DNA of 8,966 nucleotides, taken from contig JAAZNJ010000053.1 in assembly GCA_012798335.1 (NCBI GenBank), forward strand, positions 1-8,966, written 5' to 3'. Positions 3,795 to 8,966 of the stretch are shown piece by piece. Both the position numbers and the translations under genes were made by a program. Below the pieces are notes generated by a model that searched no databases, was not told the DNA's origin, and was given only the letters and a program-made list of their open reading frames with translations. Source of the stretch: Candidatus Woesearchaeota archaeon. GTDB lineage: Archaea > Nanobdellota > Nanobdellia > Pacearchaeales > GW2011-AR1. Position 1 is the stretch's first letter. Each line of letters opens with the position of its first letter.

Positions 3795-5015
3795 ATGGAA
3801 GAAGTAAATAAAGAATTAGACAAAATTTTTGCATCTTTCAATAATAATTCTATATTCAAAGATAAGTCTCCTTTACAAAATTCTTATCAACCAGAAGATA
3901 TACCTCATAGAGAACAACAGATTAAACAAGTTGCATCAATTCTTGCTCCTGTTTTAAGAGGTGAAAAACCCAGTAATCTCTTTTTGTATGGTAAAACAGG
4001 TACAGGAAAAACTCTTACTATTCAATACGTTAAAGATGAACTTTTAAAAAGAGCTTCTAAAGATTCCTTATTTAAACTTAGGATTGAATATCTAAATTGT
4101 AAACTTAAAAAAGTTTCAGATACAGAATACAGAATTTTAGCAGAATTAATAAAAAAATTTGGGGGAGAAATCCCTTCTACAGGTCTGCCTACTCAATCTG
4201 TTTATGACAAATTTATTGAAACAATTGATTCTGAAAAACAATTAATTCTTCTTATCCTAGATGAAATTGACCAAACCACAAAAAAGATTTCTGATGACTT
4301 TTTATATAATTTAACAAGATTAAATTCTGAACTTACAAATTCAAAAATTTCCCTTGTAGGAATTAGTAATAATCTTACTTTTTTAGATGAAATTGATCCT
4401 AGAGTTAGAAGTTCCCTTTCTGAAGAGGAGATTGTTTTTCCTCCTTATAATGCATTACAGTTACAAGATATTTTATCAAGAAGAGCAAAAGCAGTTTTTA
4501 AAGAAGGAGTTTTACAAGAAGGAGTTATTGCTAAATGTGCTGCATTTGCAGCAAGAGAACATGGTGATGCAAGAAGAGCTTTAGATTTATTAAGAATTGC
4601 AGGAGAATTAGCAGAAAGAGATAACTCTCTAAAAATTCAAATTAAATATATTGATGAAGCAAATGAAAAAATAGAAAGAGATAAAATTTTAGATGTAATT
4701 AAATCAGAACCAAAACAATTTCAATTAGTCTTAGGATCGATAATCTTTCTTTCAGAGAAAAATCCAAAAGAGCCTTTATTCACAGGAGCAGTTTATAATT
4801 ATTATAGAGAATTATGTTTAAAAAATAAATTAGAAATTCTTACTCAAAGAAGAGTAGGAGATATAATTCAAGAATTTGACATGTTGGGAATTATTACTGT
4901 TAATGTTATTTCAAAAGGTAGAGGGGGTAGAATGAGAGAGATAAAACTTGCAATTTCTAAAGACATTATAAATAAAGCAAAAGAGATTATTAATAATTCA
5001 ATTATTTATGCTTAA
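3795..5015 (+). CDS. orc1: Orc1/Cdc6 replication initiator
   Basis: This AAA+ protein recognises origins and loads the MCM helicase. The 406-aa length is typical. IPHRE near residue 36 precedes the ATPase domain. Walker A is GKTGTGKT at 66-73, and Walker B is LILLILDEID at 150-159 with Asp156 and Glu157. Sensor 1 is GISNN at 189-193, DPRVRSSL at 201-208 carries conserved arginines, and sensor 2 is GDARRAL at 257-263. The C-terminal winged helix spans about 325-390 (FTGAVYNYYRELC, RRVGDIIQEFDMLG, then a GRGGR wing). All ATPase motifs are intact. It directly follows the proposed origin and heads an operon with both PolD subunits. An ORB-like element touching its TATA box suggests autoregulation. 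It starts at the first ATG after the promoter, with no strong Shine-Dalgarno sequence. Confidence 0.97.
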   Translation: MEEVNKELDKIFASFNNNSIFKDKSPLQNSYQPEDIPHREQQIKQVASILAPVLRGEKPSNLFLYGKTGTGKTLTIQYVKDELLKRASKDSLFKLRIEYLNCKLKKVSDTEYRILAELIKKFGGEIPSTGLPTQSVYDKFIETIDSEKQLILLILDEIDQTTKKISDDFLYNLTRLNSELTNSKISLVGISNNLTFLDEIDPRVRSSLSEEEIVFPPYNALQLQDILSRRAKAVFKEGVLQEGVIAKCAAFAAREHGDARRALDLLRIAGELAERDNSLKIQIKYIDEANEKIERDKILDVIKSEPKQFQLVLGSIIFLSEKNPKEPLFTGAVYNYYRELCLKNKLEILTQRRVGDIIQEFDMLGIITVNVISKGRGGRMREIKLAISKDIINKAKEIINNSIIYA

Positions 5016-5032
5016 ATTTTTAAAATTTAAAA

Positions 5033-6679
5033 ATGGACAAAAGAGAAATACTCAAGTTTTGCATAGAAAGAGGTTTTTTATTAGACAAGGAATTCTTAAA
5101 TCTATTTGATGAGCAGACAGATTCAGAATCAATTAAGATTTTAATTCAACAGATTAAAGAAATTACTCATGAGAAAATAATTAACAAAAATCTTTTTTCT
5201 TCTATTAAAGAAGATTTTTTTGAAAAATTATCCTATTCCCTTAAAACAAAAGATAGTGAAAAAATAATTAATTCCTTAAAAATAAAATTAAATCTTTCTT
5301 TTGATTCTTCAACGGTCTCAAATAATCCTAATATATCTCAACAAGAAAAAGCTGAGCAAAAAAAAGAAAACAAAAAAGAAAGTTCTAATCAAATCTTAAA
5401 ATATGAGGATATTAAAATTTCTTTTTCTTATCCCCAGTCTAATAAAAAACTTGAAGTTTTTAATTTTGTAAATTATTTTAGAAATAGAGTTTTAGAGTTA
5501 AAAGAAATTCTTCAAGAAAATCCACAATTAAAGAATCTTATCTCAATTAATAAAATTCCTTTTAATAAACAAGGATTCTCTATAATTGGAATAATCTATA
5601 GTAAATCTGTTACTAAAAATAAAAATATAATCTTTGAAGTAGAAGATTTAACAGGAAAAATTAAAGTTTTAATAAGTCAATCAAATCCTGATTTATATAA
5701 ATTAGCAGAAGAAATAACCTTAGATTCTGTAATAGGTTTTTCTGGTTTTGGAAATAAAGAAATACTTTTTGTTAATAATCTTTTTTTTCCAGACAGTTTT
5801 TTAGCTGAAAGAAAAAAAGCAGATAAAGAAGAGTATGCTTTATTTATTGGAGATATTCATTATGGGAGTAAATTATTTTTAGAAAAAAGTTTTTTAAAAT
5901 TTATAGATTATCTTAATAATAAATTACCAAATACACCTGAAGTTCCTAAAATTAAATATTTATTCATTGTTGGAGATTTAGTTGCAGGTGTTGGGAACTA
6001 CCCAAGCCAAGAAAAAGATTTGAAAATTAAGGATATTGAATCACAATTTAATGGGTTAGCAACTCTTTTATCAAAAATAAGAAAGGACATAAGAATCATT
6101 ATCTCTCCTGGAAATCATGACGGGGTTAGATTAATGGAACCACAACCTCCTTTAAATGAAAAATATTCTTGGAGTTTATACAATTTGGAAAATACAATTT
6201 TAACAGGAAACCCCTCTTTTATTAATATAGGACAATCTTCAAAATTTTCAGGTTTTAATATTCTTCTTTATCATGGTTTTTCATTCCCTTATTATGCAAA
6301 TGTGATTCCTTCTTTAATTCAACAAGATTCTCTTAATTCTCCAACAAAAATTATGAGTTATCTTTTAAAGAATAGACATCTTGCACCAACACATTCTTCT
6401 GTTCAATATTTTCCTTCGCAAGAGGATTTTTTAATAATAAAAAAGATTCCAGACATTTTCCTTTCCGGCCATACTCATAAATGTGAAATTTCTTATTATA
6501 ATAATATTTTACTAATTTCTGTTTCTTCTTGGGAGTCTAAAACCTCTTATCAAGAAAAAATGGGTAATAATCCTGACTTTTGTAAGGTTCCTCTTTTTAA
6601 TCTTAAAACAAGGAGCATTAAACTCTTAGATTTTGAAGAAGAATCAGAACATCAAGAATTAAAATCAAATATAACATAA
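5033..6679 (+). CDS. polB: DNA polymerase D small subunit DP1 (proofreading exonuclease)
   Basis: DP1 is the 3'-5' exonuclease and scaffold subunit of PolD, the archaeal replicative polymerase. The 548-aa chain has an N-terminal domain at about 1-88, a low-complexity Lys/Glu/Asn/Gln linker at 90-125, an OB-fold at about 180-255 (FSIIGIIYSKSV, then FEVEDLTGKIKVLIS) and a calcineurin-like phosphoesterase domain from about 268. Metal-binding motifs are intact: GDIH 273-276, GDLV 314-317, GNHD 360-363, LLYHG with His414, and GHTH 479-482. Proofreading activity is therefore expected. The gene starts 17 bp after orc1 without its own clear promoter and shares one base with the DP2 start (TAATG), suggesting coupled translation and matched expression of the two subunits. 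The start is the first ATG after orc1. Confidence 0.97.
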   Translation: MDKREILKFCIERGFLLDKEFLNLFDEQTDSESIKILIQQIKEITHEKIINKNLFSSIKEDFFEKLSYSLKTKDSEKIINSLKIKLNLSFDSSTVSNNPNISQQEKAEQKKENKKESSNQILKYEDIKISFSYPQSNKKLEVFNFVNYFRNRVLELKEILQENPQLKNLISINKIPFNKQGFSIIGIIYSKSVTKNKNIIFEVEDLTGKIKVLISQSNPDLYKLAEEITLDSVIGFSGFGNKEILFVNNLFFPDSFLAERKKADKEEYALFIGDIHYGSKLFLEKSFLKFIDYLNNKLPNTPEVPKIKYLFIVGDLVAGVGNYPSQEKDLKIKDIESQFNGLATLLSKIRKDIRIIISPGNHDGVRLMEPQPPLNEKYSWSLYNLENTILTGNPSFINIGQSSKFSGFNILLYHGFSFPYYANVIPSLIQQDSLNSPTKIMSYLLKNRHLAPTHSSVQYFPSQEDFLIIKKIPDIFLSGHTHKCEISYYNNILLISVSSWESKTSYQEKMGNNPDFCKVPLFNLKTRSIKLLDFEEESEHQELKSNIT

Positions 6680-8966
6680 TGGAAACTCAAGAATATTTTG
6701 ATAGGTTAGATTTAGAAATAAAAAAGATTTATGATTTATCTAAAAAAGCTAGAGAAAAAGGATTAGATCCTGTTTCAAAAGTGGAAATCCCTCTTGCAAG
6801 AAGCCTTGCTGAAAAAGTAGTCGGTTTAATCTCTACAATTTATCCTCAGATGGAATCAAGTGGGATTGCAGAAAGAATTTTAGAATTAGAAAAAGAATTT
6901 GGAAAATTAAGTATTGGTGTTTCATTTAAGATTGCAGAAGAGATTGCAAAACAAAAATTTTGTTCATTTAAAAATTTGATTGAAGCAATGGACGCAGGAA
7001 TAAGAGTAGGTTTCGCATATACTACTTTAGGGGTGGTTTCAAGTCCTATCGAAGGTTTTACAGGAATAACTGTTGGAAAGACTCGAGATAATAAAGAATA
7101 TATCACTGCTCATTTTTCAGGGCCTATAAGAAGTGCAGGAACAACTGCAAGTTGTGTTGTTCTAATGTTAATAGATTATTTAAGAGAATTATTTGGTTAT
7201 GCAAGATATGACCCTACAGAAGAGGAAGTAAAAAGATATGTTACTGAGAATTATGATTATCATGAGTATATAACTAATCTACAATATCTTCCTACTATTG
7301 AAGAGGCTACATTTTTAGCTCAAAATATTCCAATCCAGATTGATGGTGATCCTACAGAAAAAGTAGAAGTTTCAAATTATAAAAATCTTAAAAGAGTTAA
7401 TACAAATTTTATAAGAGGAGGAATGTGTTTGATTTTTTCAGAAGGATTAGCACAAAAAGCAAAAAAAGGATTAAGACTTTTAAACGAAATAAAAAAGAAA
7501 GGAATTAAATCTACTGGTTGGGATTTTTTAGAAGATTATATTAAGATTCATGAAAAAAGAGAAGTTGGTAAAGCAGATGCTTCTCCTACATATATACAAG
7601 ATTTGGTTGCAGGTAGGCCTGTTTTTGGTCATCCTTCAAGATCAGGAGCATTTAGATTTAGATATGGTAGATCAAGAGTCTCAGGATTTAGTGCAACTTC
7701 TATGCATCCTGCAACAATGGCAATTACAGATTCATTTATTGCAATTGGAACACAATTAAAATTAGAAAAACCCACTAAAGGTTGTATTGTTACTTCTTGT
7801 GATAGTATTGATGGACCAATAATCTTATTAAAAAATGGAAGTGTTAAAAAAATCAAATCAAAAGAAGAAGCAAAAAAACTTTATCCAGAAACTAAAGAAA
7901 TTTTATATTTGGGAGATATCCTTTTTCCTTTTGGGGATGTATTAAATAGAAATTCTTTACTTTTAAAATCAGGATATGTAGAAGAATGGTGGAAAAGAGA
8001 ATTAGAATTAAAAGATTTAGAATTTGCAAAGAGTATTGATGAGTTTTCTATAAATTTAGATAAAGCTATTGAGATTAGTACCTTATTTAATATACCTTTA
8101 CATCCAAAATATATTTTTTATTGGACACAGATAACAGAAGATCAATTTAAATCTCTTTTAGAATGGATTCAGATTTCTAATTTTAATGAAAAATTAATAT
8201 TCCCTTATTCAAAAAAAGAGAAGGAAATTTTTAAAGATGGAAAAAGGGCTTTAGAACTATTAGGAATTGAACATGAAGTAACTTTAGAAAACGTTGTACT
8301 TAATTCTGAAGAAAGTAAAGCTTTATTAATTAATTTGGGAATTCCCATTCAAAATTCTTCTGATCTTTTTATAAAGTTAAGTGAAGAGCAATTAACCCTA
8401 TTTAATAATAAAGAGTTATCTATTTTGGATAGAATAAATAAATCTTCAAAATTTATTATTAAAGATAAAGCAGGAGATTTTATAGGCGCAAGAATGGGTA
8501 GGCCTGAAAAAGCAAAACTTAGAAAATTGATTGGTAGTCCTAATATGCTTTTTCCTATCGGAAAAGAAGGTGGAAGATTAAGAAGTTTGCAATCTTCTTG
8601 TGAAGTCGGAAGTGTGAATGCTGATTTTCCTCTTTTCTTTTGTGAACACTGTAAAAAATATACGATTTATTCTATTTGTGAAAATTGTCAAAACCCCACA
8701 AAAAAGATTTTTTATTCCCCTCACTTGGACAAAGAATATTTCTCATTACAAAGCGAAGAAAATGAAGAAAATCTTCAATCTTTCAAAAATCAAGATTTAC
8801 AAATTAATTATTATTTAGAAAAAGCATTAGAGAATTTAGGTTTTTCTAAAGAGGATCTTCCCCCTTTAATTAAAGGTGTTAGAGGAACTTCTTCAGAAGA
8901 ACATTCTATAGAACATCTTGAAAAAGGAATTTTAAGAGCTAAATTTAATTTACAAGTAAATAAAGA
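6679..8966 (+). CDS. polC: DNA polymerase D large subunit DP2 (partial, N-terminal ~762 aa)
   Basis: DP2 is the catalytic subunit of PolD. The frame opens with ATG at 6679 (METQEYFDRLDLEI), overlaps the DP1 stop by one base and runs off the window end without a stop. Family landmarks are VEIPLARSLAEKVVGL (35-50), a GPIRSAGTTAS segment (148-158), IRGGMCLIFSEGLAQKA (245-261), GKADASPTYIQDLVAGRPVF (297-316) with SRSGAFRFRYGRSRVSGFS after it, and IGARMGRPEKAKLRKLIGS (602-620). A zinc-finger CX2CX8CX2C motif uses Cys655, 658, 667 and 670. Full-length DP2 is usually about 1100-1200 aa. The missing C-terminal part should contain the catalytic aspartates and the PCNA-binding end, so activity cannot be judged here. 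No intein interrupts the visible part. Confidence 0.96.
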   Translation, partial: METQEYFDRLDLEIKKIYDLSKKAREKGLDPVSKVEIPLARSLAEKVVGLISTIYPQMESSGIAERILELEKEFGKLSIGVSFKIAEEIAKQKFCSFKNLIEAMDAGIRVGFAYTTLGVVSSPIEGFTGITVGKTRDNKEYITAHFSGPIRSAGTTASCVVLMLIDYLRELFGYARYDPTEEEVKRYVTENYDYHEYITNLQYLPTIEEATFLAQNIPIQIDGDPTEKVEVSNYKNLKRVNTNFIRGGMCLIFSEGLAQKAKKGLRLLNEIKKKGIKSTGWDFLEDYIKIHEKREVGKADASPTYIQDLVAGRPVFGHPSRSGAFRFRYGRSRVSGFSATSMHPATMAITDSFIAIGTQLKLEKPTKGCIVTSCDSIDGPIILLKNGSVKKIKSKEEAKKLYPETKEILYLGDILFPFGDVLNRNSLLLKSGYVEEWWKRELELKDLEFAKSIDEFSINLDKAIEISTLFNIPLHPKYIFYWTQITEDQFKSLLEWIQISNFNEKLIFPYSKKEKEIFKDGKRALELLGIEHEVTLENVVLNSEESKALLINLGIPIQNSSDLFIKLSEEQLTLFNNKELSILDRINKSSKFIIKDKAGDFIGARMGRPEKAKLRKLIGSPNMLFPIGKEGGRLRSLQSSCEVGSVNADFPLFFCEHCKKYTIYSICENCQNPTKKIFYSPHLDKEYFSLQSEENEENLQSFKNQDLQINYYLEKALENLGFSKEDLPPLIKGVRGTSSEEHSIEHLEKGILRAKFNLQVNK

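Noticed and set aside
4387..4584. Open frame of 65 codons inside orc1
   Set aside because: It overlaps the conserved AAA+ coding sequence in another frame and has no recognisable product.
6846..7856. Open frames at 6846-7106 (minus), 7550-7759 (plus) and 7629-7856 (minus)
   Set aside because: All overlap well-conserved DP2 segments; they are by-products of its codon pattern.
7735..7860. Possible intein insertion in DP2
   Set aside because: The segment reads continuously as DP2 (KPTKGCIVTSCDSIDGP); no splicing or endonuclease motifs are present in the visible part.
8618..8818. 66-codon plus-strand open frame
   Set aside because: It overlaps the DP2 zinc-finger region in another frame.

Overview
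The window is very AT-rich and looks archaeal. It carries an Orc1/Cdc6 initiator followed by both subunits of DNA polymerase D, an enzyme confined to archaea. The small single-domain neighbours (PRC-barrel, winged-helix, SecB-like), the TATA boxes placed 25-26 bp before start codons, and the Asp/Arg/Gln/Thr-repeat proteins suggest a DPANN archaeon of the Pacearchaeota/Woesearchaeota type. That lineage call is inference.

The layout is centred on a probable replication origin in the 676-bp gene-free stretch 3119-3794. Origin-recognition-box (ORB)-like elements point outward on both sides of an extremely AT-rich core: one on the minus strand at 3353-3375, two on the plus strand at 3634-3654 and 3732-3756. 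The core holds a 48-nt run without G or C and a perfect 32-bp tandem repeat. To the right, co-directional with a rightward fork, lie orc1 (3795-5015), the PolD small subunit DP1 (5033-6679) and the PolD large subunit DP2 (6679 to beyond the window), tightly packed as an operon. This origin-cdc6-DP1-DP2 order is also known in Pyrococcus. To the left, transcribed leftward, lie a PRC-barrel protein (2858-3118), a possible SecB-fold protein (2187-2612), a small winged-helix protein (1755-2042) and a 334-aa coiled-coil/repeat/winged-helix protein (648-1652). A partial plus-strand gene of similar architecture (2-436) converges on the last of these.

The most striking feature is in the two coiled-coil/repeat/winged-helix genes, whose coding sequences appear to double as DNA sites. 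Gene 648-1652 contains a textbook-like ORB (1244-1264) inside the codons for ISTGNKGV, immediately followed by an ACAG tetranucleotide array. Gene 2-436 contains five copies of the near-palindrome AAACAGGTGTTT (two in variant form). Three are perfect, and these are read in two different frames (as KQVF and as QTGV), so the conserved unit is DNA rather than peptide. Both genes share the string ACAAACAGGT. I propose that they form an origin-linked family of DNA-binding proteins whose genes carry initiator- or self-binding sites, and possibly a slippage switch. This is a hypothesis; the sequence patterns themselves are directly visible.

No tRNA, rRNA, insertion sequence, CRISPR array or intein was seen.
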